Shown here one piece after another: positions 1-7,005 of a DNA stretch of 13,618 nucleotides. A program made the position numbers and the translations under genes. The stretch spans positions 1-13,618 of the forward strand of contig WRCR01000052.1 in NCBI GenBank assembly GCA_009783865.1. Reading direction: 5' to 3'. Within the stretch, counting starts at the first letter, position 1; the number at the start of each line of letters is the position of its first letter. The DNA is from Planctomycetaceae bacterium (GTDB lineage: Bacteria > Planctomycetota > Planctomycetia > Pirellulales > Thermoguttaceae). The notes below the pieces were generated by a model. It had not been told where the DNA came from, did no database searches, and saw only the letters and a list, made by a program, of their open reading frames with translations.

Positions 1-1025
1 CCGACGGCAGACCGGATATCAGACCGCGTCCAGATGGAAGACCTATTCCTGACGGCAGACCGGACTTCAGACCGCGTCAAGATGGAAGACCTATTCCTGA
101 CGGCAGACCGGACTTCAGACCGCGTCAAGATGGAAGACCTATTCCAGACGGCAGACCGGATTTCAGACCGCGACCGGATGGTTATCGTCCTCCGAGACCG
201 CCTATTGGACCGCCGCCAAAGGTAATCTATAATTACCGCCGCAGTTTCACCGGTTACAATCATTATTGGACACCTGATTGGTATCATCGGCATCCAACGA
301 TGTGGAATCCGTACTGGATACCCTATCGAAGTTGGTGGGTGCGTCCTGCGTGGCATACAACTTGGGGCTGGTTTGCTCCCGGTTTCTTTGCCGGTGTTGT
401 AGTCGGCAATAACTTAAATCCGTATTATTACAACTACGGTTCGAACATTGTCTACAGCGGTGATATGGTTTATGTCAACGGCGTGCCGTATGTCAGTTCT
501 GCGGAGTATTATCGGCAGGCATTGGAACTGGCGAACACTAACACAGTCGTTGTTGAAAGAATTGTTGAGAAAGAGGTACCCGTAATAATCGAAAAGGAGG
601 TACCGATAATAGTTGAGAGGGAAGTACCGGCACTACCGCTTGATGACAAGAAGGCGGATTGGCTACCGATGGGTACTTTCGCATTTGCCGCAGGTGATGG
701 GGACACTGAAGCCGTGCCGGAGAAGGGCATGATAATTCAGTTGGCTTCCGATAAGAAAGGCAGGATTCGCGGCAACTACCTTGATGAAGAAACGGGGGAG
801 ACACGGCAAGTAATTGGAGCGATTGACCCTAAAACGCAGCGGGTTGCGCTGAAGTTTGCCGATGATGACAGGATGGTGATAGAGTGCGGCTTGTGGAATC
901 TGACGCAGGATTCTGTTCCGATTCTCATTCACAGAGACGAAGACGATACGCAAAACGGAACGCTGATTCGGTTAGTCCCGCCGGAAGAAGACAAAGACGA
1001 CATGGAAGAATTCGTTGCACCGTGA
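1..1025 (+). CDS. Secreted repeat-containing planctomycetal protein, 3' part (5' end outside window)
   Basis: The frame is open from the first complete codon at position 3, with no stop, so the gene starts upstream; the first ATG, at 300, is internal. About 340 residues are visible. Residues 1-75 are Arg/Pro/Asp/Gly-rich, with four copies (the last partial) of a 16-residue repeat containing DGRPDFRPRQ. A Trp/Tyr/Pro-rich stretch follows (about 85-125), then a Gly/Tyr segment with VYVNGVPY. Next come three 8-residue EKEVP-type repeats (about 189-210) that could form a stiff linker. The C-terminal module (about 219-326) starts WLPMGTFAF and contains GNYLDEETGET, a QRVALKF strand and LWNLTQDSVPILIH. 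I recognise this layout from planctomycetal hypothetical proteins of unknown function. Export to the envelope is inferred from composition, since the signal peptide lies outside the window. A terminator-like hairpin follows 27 nt after the stop. Confidence 0.82.
   Translation, partial: DGRPDIRPRPDGRPIPDGRPDFRPRQDGRPIPDGRPDFRPRQDGRPIPDGRPDFRPRPDGYRPPRPPIGPPPKVIYNYRRSFTGYNHYWTPDWYHRHPTMWNPYWIPYRSWWVRPAWHTTWGWFAPGFFAGVVVGNNLNPYYYNYGSNIVYSGDMVYVNGVPYVSSAEYYRQALELANTNTVVVERIVEKEVPVIIEKEVPIIVEREVPALPLDDKKADWLPMGTFAFAAGDGDTEAVPEKGMIIQLASDKKGRIRGNYLDEETGETRQVIGAIDPKTQRVALKFADDDRMVIECGLWNLTQDSVPILIHRDEDDTQNGTLIRLVPPEEDKDDMEEFVAP
3..172 (+). repeat. 48-bp in-frame tandem repeat, about 3.5 copies
   Basis: Copies start at 3, 51, 99 and 147. 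Copies 1 and 2 differ at three positions and copies 2 and 3 at one. The fourth is recognisable for about 26 nt and then diverges. The unit is 16 codons, so the copies stay in frame in the 1-1025 gene and encode DGRP(D/I)-type repeats. Inside each unit, a GGCAGACC element and a GGAAGACC element suggest an older internal duplication. The array may continue upstream of the window. Because 48 is a multiple of three, a second forward frame is also open across it; that frame is a shadow. Confidence 0.95.
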
Positions 1026-1051
1026 TTGTCAAAATTACGAGCGGCTGCGAG

Positions 1052-1076
1052 CGGCGGGCGTAAGCCCGCCGGTTTT
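1052..1076 (+). terminator. Hairpin terminator after the repeat protein gene
   Basis: An 8-bp perfect GC-rich stem (CGGCGGGC / GCCCGCCG, 1052-1059 and 1064-1071) with a GTAA loop is followed by GTTTTAT on the plus strand. It sits between the stop at 1025 and the convergent trxB stop at 1100. Only the plus-strand side has a T run, so it best fits termination of the upstream gene. The stem also resembles repeated intergenic palindromes, so a dual identity is possible. Confidence 0.7.
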
Positions 1077-1099
1077 ATCTTCTGCAAGTTCTACAATTT

Positions 1100-2164
1100 T
1101 CACTCCAGAGCCGCAAGGTACCGTTCTGCGTCCAATGCTGCCATACAGCCGGAACCCGCAGCCGAAATCGCCTGCCGATAATAATCGTCGGCAACATCGC
1201 CCGCTGCAAATACGCCCTGAACACTGGTGTTAGTCCGAAACGGCACAGGACGCTCAATGAAACCATTCGGCTTCAGCGCAACCTTGCCCTGCAAAAATTC
1301 CGTGTTCGGATTATGTCCGATTGCCATAAATACGCCCGATACATACAGCGGCACATCCGCTTCACCGGCAGTACTCCCAAGAACGATGCCGGTAACACCG
1401 TCCGTGTCATTTCCGATGATTTCCTTCGGTATTCGGTTCCACTGTATTTTGATTTTCGGATTATCTTCGGCGCGCTTTGCAACGATTTTCGAAGCCCGGA
1501 GTTGATTCCGGCGATGAACAATATACACGACCGACGCAAATTTCGCCAGATATTCCGCTTCTTCAACGGCAGAATCGCCGCCGCCGATGACCGCAAGCGG
1601 CTTGTTTCGGTATCGAGGCAGCGCACCATCGCAAACAGCGCAAGCACTAACGCCTTTATTTTTGAAGCGGTTCACGGAATCGAGTTCGAGATATTTCGCA
1701 CTTGCGCCGGTCGCAATGATAACCGTCTTTGTTTCATAAACATTGCCGCCTGAACCGATGAGTTTCAACACCCGATTCTTGTCCGTTCTTGTATCGGAGA
1801 AGTCAACCTCGGCAGCGTCGTCGGAAACGACCCGTGTTCCGAAGTGTACCGCTTGCGCCCGAATGAGTTCGACGAGTTGCGGTCCTTGAATATGTTTATC
1901 GTTTGGATTGTGCGGCATCATTAAATCCTTTCGGCTTTTCGGAATTGCCGAGTCAATGAACGCCGTTAAGTCCGCCGGCGGAAAGCCGGGAAAGTTCTCG
2001 ACTTCCATTGTTTGCGAGAGTTGCCCCATCGGCAGCGTTCCTTTCATTTGATTTTCTTGGGTGACGGCACCTTCGATGACGAGCGGTGAGAGCGATGCTC
2101 TTGCGGCATAGATAGCGGCAGTCCAAGCGGCAGGTCCGCTTCCGATGATAATGATTTTTTCCAT
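1100..2164 (-). CDS. trxB: Thioredoxin reductase (NADPH, FAD flavoprotein)
   Basis: Cytoplasmic flavoenzyme that passes electrons from NADPH through FAD and a Cys pair to thioredoxin. The 354-residue product shows the FAD-binding GSGPAA (8-13), the redox motif CAVC (175-178), the NADPH-binding GGGDSAVEEA (194-203), HRR (217-219) for the NADPH phosphate, and the C-terminal FAD signature VFAAGDV (318-324) followed by the usual QAISAAGSG. The start at 2164 (MEKIIIIGSG) was chosen over the longer frame starting TTG at 2200. The predicted transcription start lies near 2200, and the FAD motif normally begins within the first ten residues. The protein is about 30 residues longer than the roughly 320-residue E. 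coli enzyme because of an insertion at about residues 64-93, between NFPGFP and GPQL. The gene is transcribed alone and convergent with the repeat protein gene. Confidence 0.95.
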   Translation of the reverse strand: MEKIIIIGSGPAAWTAAIYAARASLSPLVIEGAVTQENQMKGTLPMGQLSQTMEVENFPGFPPADLTAFIDSAIPKSRKDLMMPHNPNDKHIQGPQLVELIRAQAVHFGTRVVSDDAAEVDFSDTRTDKNRVLKLIGSGGNVYETKTVIIATGASAKYLELDSVNRFKNKGVSACAVCDGALPRYRNKPLAVIGGGDSAVEEAEYLAKFASVVYIVHRRNQLRASKIVAKRAEDNPKIKIQWNRIPKEIIGNDTDGVTGIVLGSTAGEADVPLYVSGVFMAIGHNPNTEFLQGKVALKPNGFIERPVPFRTNTSVQGVFAAGDVADDYYRQAISAAGSGCMAALDAERYLAALE

Positions 2165-2208
2165 AGCGAAATTTATGTTTCCGTTAAATCTGTTATACAA
2201 CAGCGTTG

Positions 2209-2237
2209 ATTGTACCGAAGTAATGGTGTGATGTCAA
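2209..2237 (-). promoter_or_regulatory. Canonical sigma70-type promoter of trxB
   Basis: On the minus strand a perfect -35 TTGACA (2237-2232) is followed by a 17-nt spacer and a -10 TACAAT (2214-2209, five of six consensus bases). Transcription should start near 2200, giving a leader of about 35-40 nt before the ATG at 2164. No clear Shine-Dalgarno sequence is visible before that ATG. Confidence 0.8.
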
Positions 2238-2282
2238 CACTGCACCCCGACGGGCAACAACCACCTAACATCAAGCCCTAAA

Positions 2283-2299
2283 TCGAAAAAATTTTTCGA
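2283..2299. other. Perfect 17-nt AT-rich palindrome
   Basis: Two 8-nt arms (TCGAAAAA and TTTTTCGA) flank a single A. With no usable loop it is more likely a dimeric protein-binding site, or chance in AT-rich DNA, than an RNA hairpin. It lies about 45 bp upstream of the trxB -35 box, a plausible activator position, but no known operator is recognised. Confidence 0.4.
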
Positions 2300-2416
2300 C
2301 GCAACCGCTTGAAAATAAAACACTTCGGAAAATTGTATCATTTTGAACATAGTGACTACCTATTTTAACGTTATTTTACCTATCTTAATATTTAGTGGCG
2401 AGTGGCAAGAACAGCG

Positions 2417-2452
2417 CCGCAAGTGTAGGCGGTACTCCGCCGAAACTTGCGG
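2417..2452. repeat. Nested intergenic hairpin
   Basis: An outer 8-bp stem CCGCAAGT (2417-2424) / ACTTGCGG (2445-2452) and an inner 5-bp stem GGCGG (2428-2432) / CCGCC (2437-2441) are separated by a symmetric 3/3 internal loop and closed by a TACT loop. No T run follows on either strand, so it does not look like an intrinsic terminator. It may be a REP-like palindromic element or part of a structured RNA. Confidence 0.55.
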
Positions 2453-2478
2453 ATCAACCTGTGGAAATGATAACACAC

Positions 2479-2518
2479 CCGCTAAACTTGGCAAGAGCAA
2501 AAAGTGCCGCTTTGAGTA
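2479..2518. repeat. Dispersed intergenic repeat, copy 1
   Basis: This segment aligns with 4085-4127 at roughly 33 of 42 positions with one 2-nt gap. Shared blocks are CCGCTAAACTT, GGCAAG, CAAAAA, TGCCG and TTTG. A 15-nt core, CAAGAGCAAAAAGTG (2492-2506), also occurs exactly in reverse complement at 6994-7008. The origin is unknown; it may be a decayed small mobile or REP-like element. Confidence 0.5.
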
Positions 2519-2543
2519 GCAAGGGCGGGTGGTTAAATTAAGA

Positions 2544-2566
2544 GCGGCGGGGTTACCCACCGCCGC
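2544..2566. repeat. GC-rich intergenic hairpin
   Basis: A 7-bp stem GCGGCGG (2544-2550) / CCGCCGC (2560-2566) encloses GGTTACCCA, part of which can also pair. The left flank and stem (GAGCGGCGGG) match the left side of the hairpin at 1052-1071, suggesting a shared palindromic element family. No T run follows. Confidence 0.5.
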
Positions 2567-2615
2567 AAATAATAACATACCCTGACAAATACCGATGCGA
2601 ACCAAATGCGATTTC

Positions 2616-2644
2616 TTGACACAAACACTCAAACCGATTAGAAT
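2616..2644 (+). promoter_or_regulatory. Canonical sigma70-type promoter of the propeller-like gene
   Basis: Perfect -35 TTGACA (2616-2621), 17-nt spacer, -10 TAGAAT (2639-2644, five of six consensus bases). Transcription should start near 2651, about 46 nt before the chosen GTG at 2697. This rules out the longer frame start at 2595, which lies upstream of the -35 box. Confidence 0.75.
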
Positions 2645-2682
2645 CAACTATCTCATTTATTTACCATTTTCTTTTCTTCTCA

Positions 2683-2700
2683 ATGCCGAATCCGCTGTGA
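2683..2700 (+). CDS. Possible 5-codon leader ORF overlapping the GTG start
   Basis: ATG at 2683 opens a five-codon frame (MPNPL) whose TGA (2698-2700) overlaps the GTG start at 2697-2699 as GTGA. It lies in the predicted leader transcript, so translational coupling is possible, but a frame this short often occurs by chance and no ribosome-binding site is seen. Confidence 0.2.
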   Translation: MPNPL

Positions 2701-4064
2701 AACAAGTCCTTCAAGTATCCTTTTTTTCATTTGCCGCTGCCTTGTTGATGGCAGCAACAAGTGTTCAGGCGCAAGAACAGTCAGTCAAGATGCATTTCAC
2801 CCGTGATGTCCGTTTCGGTACACAAGACACAAAGGGGCAACGGTTAAGCGGCACCGAAACAATGCGAATTCTTGAGCATGACGGAAAACTCTTCGCAAGC
2901 ACAGGAGTTTGGACAGACCGCCCTTATTTCGAAGTCAAAGATGGTCGCCCTTGGACTGGTCCGCAGATTCTGATTAAGGATTCCGCAGCCGCACAATGGC
3001 GTGTGGATAGGAGTTTTCCCCGTTCTATTCGTGTTGACGGTCTATATTCCGCAATGTTTGAAACCGCCGGTTCCGGTATGCAGTTGACTCCGCCTGTTCC
3101 GCTGCTCATAGCAAGTCCGTCAAATGGTATTTTCACCCGCAGCGATAAAACCGGTCAATGGACTCGCTGCCGGGGTCCCGAAGACGACCGCATCGGAATG
3201 CGCTCTTTTTGTACTCACATTGACCGCATAACGAAGGTTCAATCCCTTTTCGGCGGCTCACAAAATCGCGGTGCAATTTATCGTGCCGTCTATGATGCCG
3301 ATGCGCCGGGGCGGCTGCGCTGGACTCCAGAAGCCGAGTTAACCGGAACAGGACGAGTTATGGCTTTGACCGAAGCCGACGGTGTTCTATATGCGGCTTG
3401 CGGCATCAAGAACAACTTGCCGCGTTCCGGCGGGTTGTTCCGGCGCATCGATGGAGAGAAACCGCATTGGGAACAGATTCTCCGTTGGTCCTATCAACTT
3501 GAAGCCAAGGGAGACGAAAAAACCATACTTCGAGGTCTCACAGCAGTGGTCGACCCGCGCGGCGGAAAAAATTCGGTGTTGCTAGGAACGTGTCATTACC
3601 CCGGTGTCGTTTATCGGATTGATATTAACCGGAACTTCGAGTTGTCAGTTGAATTGGATATCCGCTCTTATTTTGCGGAGGTTTTCAAAGTTCCCGAATT
3701 GAAAGGTCCCTGTTTGAGTGCTTATAATGACATGCCGCAGACCGTCGACCCTGTTACAGGCGAAAGCGTACATTTGATTGGTCTCTGGATTAACGCACCG
3801 GTTTCTTCTTCTCGTGAACAGCGGGCGAGTGCGTGGTATTTGATTCGCAGCGACAACGGGACTTATCGTCACGGTCGGGTTTTTACCGCAGATGAACCGC
3901 AGCCGAATCCGCCGCGCGGTCTCTTAGCCGTCAGGACGATTGCTGTCTCGCCGTTTCCTGAAGAACGAAGCGGCGTTTTGTTTTTCGGAGGATACGATTG
4001 CGCCGATATACCGAGCCGGGACACCGCATGGATTTATCGCGGCACTTGGCTGAAGCGTCAATGA
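2697..4064 (+). CDS. Exported beta-propeller-like protein of unknown function
   Basis: Unrecognised 455-residue protein. The start is GTG 2697 because the product then begins MKQVLQVSFFSFAAALLMAA, a clean Sec signal peptide with a likely cut after VQA (residue 25), and the promoter lies just upstream. The open frame starting at 2595 would put 34 extra residues before the signal sequence. The mature part is rich in short beta-strand patterns such as KLFASTGVWTDRP, GVLYAACGIKNN, SVLLGTCHYPGVVYRID, HLIGLWINAP and GVLFFGGYDC. These resemble repeated propeller blades. A periplasmic or surface role is inferred; no catalytic motif is recognised. No Shine-Dalgarno sequence is visible. The stop is 178 nt before the HzsA-related gene, and co-transcription is possible but unproven. 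Confidence 0.8.
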   Translation: MKQVLQVSFFSFAAALLMAATSVQAQEQSVKMHFTRDVRFGTQDTKGQRLSGTETMRILEHDGKLFASTGVWTDRPYFEVKDGRPWTGPQILIKDSAAAQWRVDRSFPRSIRVDGLYSAMFETAGSGMQLTPPVPLLIASPSNGIFTRSDKTGQWTRCRGPEDDRIGMRSFCTHIDRITKVQSLFGGSQNRGAIYRAVYDADAPGRLRWTPEAELTGTGRVMALTEADGVLYAACGIKNNLPRSGGLFRRIDGEKPHWEQILRWSYQLEAKGDEKTILRGLTAVVDPRGGKNSVLLGTCHYPGVVYRIDINRNFELSVELDIRSYFAEVFKVPELKGPCLSAYNDMPQTVDPVTGESVHLIGLWINAPVSSSREQRASAWYLIRSDNGTYRHGRVFTADEPQPNPPRGLLAVRTIAVSPFPEERSGVLFFGGYDCADIPSRDTAWIYRGTWLKRQ

Positions 4065-4084
4065 GGTTCTCCTTGTTTCATTCG

Positions 4085-4127
4085 CCGCTAAACTTTTGGC
4101 AAGGACAAAAAATGCCGGTTTGGATGA
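4085..4127. repeat. Dispersed intergenic repeat, copy 2
   Basis: Diverged copy of the segment at 2479-2518, lying in the 178-nt gap between the propeller-like and HzsA-related genes. It carries CCGCTAAACTT, GGCAAG, CAAAAA and TGCCG in the same order and orientation. The rest of the gap (to 4242) shows no strong promoter; the best candidate, TTGCAA 4172-4177 with TACAGT 4194-4199, is weak. Confidence 0.5.
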
Positions 4128-4242
4128 CTTGCCGTCTACCAGACGGTTTGCAGAACAGCCGCAAACAGAACTTGCAATTCCTCCAAAATTAGGTACAGTA
4201 CTCATCGTTATCATTGACGCACTCTTTCCGAAAGTCAATCAA

Positions 4243-6963
4243 ATGAGTACCGCTTTCAAATTTATACTAACGATTCTTTTGTGCTGCCTGTTTTGTGCGG
4301 AAATACTTGCCGCAGAAAAAGATACAGATAAAACCGCCGTTGAAATCAACGGCAAGGCAGTGCTGCCCTCTCACGGAACAGCAGCCGGTATATGGTTCTA
4401 TCACGATTCCGAGCGCGGCGATTCGCCGCAACTGCTGCTAACCGGCTTTCCAACGCCGACACCGAAATACCGCATCACCGCCGTACTGTACAAAGGAGAT
4501 ACAATCCGAATCCTTCCGCCCAATGCCGAACCGCTGATATTCACCGCGGATGACTTCCCTGTCATCATTGAAGAAACCGTAACAACTTCACTCGACCCGA
4601 AACGGCAACCGTGGTCGTTTCAGCCGGTTGCCTGTTCACCGAGTCCTCATCCCTACATTGAAGCCGCTCTAATTGAACACGATTGGCGGATGCAAGACGG
4701 TATAGATACGCCGCTTGAACGCCGTACATACCGCGAAGCCATCGAAAAAATGCTGCCGCCGATGCAGAAACTTGTTGACGAACTCGCCGTCAGCGGAGAC
4801 GATGCTAAGCAATTCGAGACCTTGAAAAACAGCAATGTTTTCAATGAAGACCGATGGCGGGAGTTGCACCGGCTTCGCCGGAAAATTACATTTTCAAACC
4901 CGCTGTTTCCGTCGGAACCGCTGCTCTTTGCAAAACATGTTCCTTCGGCAATGAGTCATCAACTCACGCAGACCTACGGATATGCCGCCAGACCCGGCGG
5001 CGGACTCTTCGTCCTCGAAGAGCCGGGAAAATCAATGCGGCTAACATCGTTGACCGCCGGAAAATTTCCCGATGGAAGTTATGCGCATCCCGAAGTGAGT
5101 TTCGACGGCAAAAAAATCTACTTCGCTTTTTGTGAAGCACCAACTGCTCCGCAAAAATGGCGGGACCCCGAAACGATGCACCGCCGATACCATCTTTACG
5201 AGATGAACTCCGACGGCAGCGGACTGCGGCAGTTGACCAACGGTGAGTTTGATGATTTCAATCCGACTTGTCTTCCTGACGGAAAACTTGTTTTCATCTC
5301 GACTCGGCGCGGCGGCTATCACCGCTGCGGAGGCGGACCTTGTTATGTTTATACGCTTGCAACTCTTGCTCCGAATGAGAACGATAAAATGCCGCGGGTG
5401 ATTTCGTTTCATGAAACCAATGAATGGGACCCGGCGGTATTGAACGATGGACGAATCATTTACACCCGCTGGGATTACGTTGACCGCGATGCCGTGTTTT
5501 ATCAGCAACTTTGGACAACGAGGCAAGACGGCACTAATGCCCGCATTTTCTTCGGCAATAACACTTTCGTTCCTTGCGGCATCTGGGAAGCGCGGCAGAT
5601 TCCTAACTCGTCCAAAGTCATGGCAGTTGCGGCTCCGCATCATGGAATGTCGGCTGGCTCTATTATCATGCTTGATACTTCGCTTGGCGTTGACGGCGAA
5701 AAGCCGATTACTCGATTGACACCGGATGTCCGGTTCCCGGAAGCGGAAACGCTCCTCGCCTGCGGAATTGCTCTGCCTGCTCCGACGGATTTCGATTCTC
5801 CTGTGTCGCGGCATTGGGATGCTGTCAACCGCCCTGACCGACCGGGTTATCGGGAGACCGTTCAGCCGGAACAGGAACGCCGCTGGAAAGGTCACTGTTA
5901 TAAGGCGCCGCTGCCGCTTTCGGAAAAATTCTTCCTCGTCTCGTACAGTTATGATTTGCTGCGCGGAGAAGCGGGACCTAACATTCCGAACATGTTCGGC
6001 ATTTATTATGTCGACGCTTTTGGAAACAAGGAATTGCTTTACCGCGACCCGAACATTTCGAGTGTTTGGGTTAAACCGCTTGCGCCGCGCTTTGCACCGC
6101 CGGTCACTGCCGGTACTGATAAATACAGCAAATCCGCAAGTGCAACGTTTTCAATGCAAAACGTTTATGAGAGTTGGCCCAAACTGCCGGACGGTGAGGA
6201 AAACAGAATTACCGCTTTGCGAATTGTCGAAGTGCTTCCGAAAACGACACCGAATGCTAACAATCCGATGGTCGGTGCTGCTAATGCTTCACCCGGCAAA
6301 CAGGTTCTCGGTACTATTCCGGTAGAGAAGGACGGCAGTGCATATTTTGAATGTCCTGCCGAGACACCGGTTTTGTTTCAGGCACTCGACTCCCGCGGTC
6401 GTGCTGTTCAGTTGATGCGCTCTTTGACGTATCTGCAACCCGGTGAGAACACGAGTTGTGTCGGCTGTCATGAACATCGGATGCAGACCTTTGCGTCTGC
6501 TCGTCCGCCGTTGGCTATGCAGCGGCAGCCGTCAGAGATTATTCCCGCGCCGGAAGGTTCTAAACCGTTGAGTTATCCGCTCTTAGTTCAGCCGGTGCTT
6601 GAGCGGCATTGCGTTAGTTGTCACGGCGAAACGGCAAAGGAAAAAGGCGGCAACATTGTCTTGACCGGCGAACCGGAAGGACATTACACGAAATCGTATA
6701 ATGTGTTGATTAAACACGTTTCATACACTGCTTGGGGAATGCCCAACGGCAATTACGAACCGATAACAGAACCGAATCGTTTCGGCAGTCGGGCAAGCGC
6801 GCTTGTTAAATTGCTCGACGATGGACACTACGACGTAAAACTTTCAGATGACGATTGGACTCGGCTCAATACTTGGATTGACGGTGCTAATGCTCTTTTT
6901 TACGGAACTTTTGACCCGCAGGAGCAGCGGAAGCAGCAACTGGGCGGACGGATTGGTGAATAG
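4243..6963 (+). CDS. HzsA-related exported di-haem beta-propeller protein
   Basis: The chosen start, ATG 4243, gives 906 residues beginning MSTAFKFILTILLCCLFCAE, a Sec signal peptide with a likely cut after LAA (residue 24). The longer frame from 4096 would bury this signal under 49 residues and run through a repeat. Residues about 235-510 carry propeller-like motifs (YEMNSDGSGLRQLTNGEFDD, PDGKLVFISTRR, WDPAVLNDGRIIYTRWD) like those of TolB/PD40-type blades. The C-terminal part has two c-type haem sites, CVGCH (739-743) and CVSCH (790-794). This combination matches the planctomycetal family related to the alpha subunit of hydrazine synthase. No HzsB or HzsC partner is present, so hydrazine synthesis is not implied; periplasmic electron transfer or an oxidoreductase role is inferred. 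The conserved-looking pair C362/C367 in RCGGGPC may be a disulfide. Confidence 0.85.
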   Translation: MSTAFKFILTILLCCLFCAEILAAEKDTDKTAVEINGKAVLPSHGTAAGIWFYHDSERGDSPQLLLTGFPTPTPKYRITAVLYKGDTIRILPPNAEPLIFTADDFPVIIEETVTTSLDPKRQPWSFQPVACSPSPHPYIEAALIEHDWRMQDGIDTPLERRTYREAIEKMLPPMQKLVDELAVSGDDAKQFETLKNSNVFNEDRWRELHRLRRKITFSNPLFPSEPLLFAKHVPSAMSHQLTQTYGYAARPGGGLFVLEEPGKSMRLTSLTAGKFPDGSYAHPEVSFDGKKIYFAFCEAPTAPQKWRDPETMHRRYHLYEMNSDGSGLRQLTNGEFDDFNPTCLPDGKLVFISTRRGGYHRCGGGPCYVYTLATLAPNENDKMPRVISFHETNEWDPAVLNDGRIIYTRWDYVDRDAVFYQQLWTTRQDGTNARIFFGNNTFVPCGIWEARQIPNSSKVMAVAAPHHGMSAGSIIMLDTSLGVDGEKPITRLTPDVRFPEAETLLACGIALPAPTDFDSPVSRHWDAVNRPDRPGYRETVQPEQERRWKGHCYKAPLPLSEKFFLVSYSYDLLRGEAGPNIPNMFGIYYVDAFGNKELLYRDPNISSVWVKPLAPRFAPPVTAGTDKYSKSASATFSMQNVYESWPKLPDGEENRITALRIVEVLPKTTPNANNPMVGAANASPGKQVLGTIPVEKDGSAYFECPAETPVLFQALDSRGRAVQLMRSLTYLQPGENTSCVGCHEHRMQTFASARPPLAMQRQPSEIIPAPEGSKPLSYPLLVQPVLERHCVSCHGETAKEKGGNIVLTGEPEGHYTKSYNVLIKHVSYTAWGMPNGNYEPITEPNRFGSRASALVKLLDDGHYDVKLSDDDWTRLNTWIDGANALFYGTFDPQEQRKQQLGGRIGE

Positions 6964-7005
6964 AACATGCCGCATTAGCAAAATGGCTTTTTCCACTTTT
7001 TGCTC

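Larger units (their letters stand above)
2201..2696. other. Long divergent intergenic region
   Basis: About 500 bp between the divergent trxB and the propeller-like gene, with no convincing coding sequence. It holds the trxB promoter (2209-2237), a perfect AT-rich palindrome (2283-2299), an AT-rich block at about 2330-2395, a nested hairpin (2417-2452), one copy of a dispersed repeat (2479-2518), a second GC-rich hairpin (2544-2566) and the forward promoter at 2616-2644. The minus-strand frame at 2360-2647 runs through these structured elements and shows no recognisable protein features. A small RNA gene in 2400-2570 cannot be excluded. Confidence 0.7.

Noticed and set aside
34..225. Short forward ORF with MEDLFLTADRTSDRVK repeats
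   Set aside because: It is the shifted reading of the 48-bp repeat. The other frame runs open from the window start through to the well-supported C-terminal module at 1025.
2284..2298. AT palindrome as a rho-independent terminator
   Set aside because: The two arms leave a one-base centre and no gene ends nearby on either strand.
2360..2647. 95-residue minus-strand ORF in the divergent intergenic region
   Set aside because: It crosses two hairpins, the dispersed repeat and the forward promoter, and has no recognisable protein features.
4214..4242. TTGACG with a possible -10 just before the HzsA-related start
   Set aside because: The matching -10 position reads AATCAA and touches the start codon, leaving no leader.
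5041..5895. 284-residue minus-strand ORF inside the HzsA-related gene
   Set aside because: It lies fully antisense to a gene with clear motifs, is Arg/Ser-rich as expected for a shadow frame, and shows no domain.
4243..6963. True hydrazine synthase alpha subunit, i.e. an anammox organism
   Set aside because: Only the propeller plus two CxxCH architecture is shared. No HzsB, HzsC or other anammox gene is nearby, and related proteins occur in planctomycetes that are not anammox bacteria.
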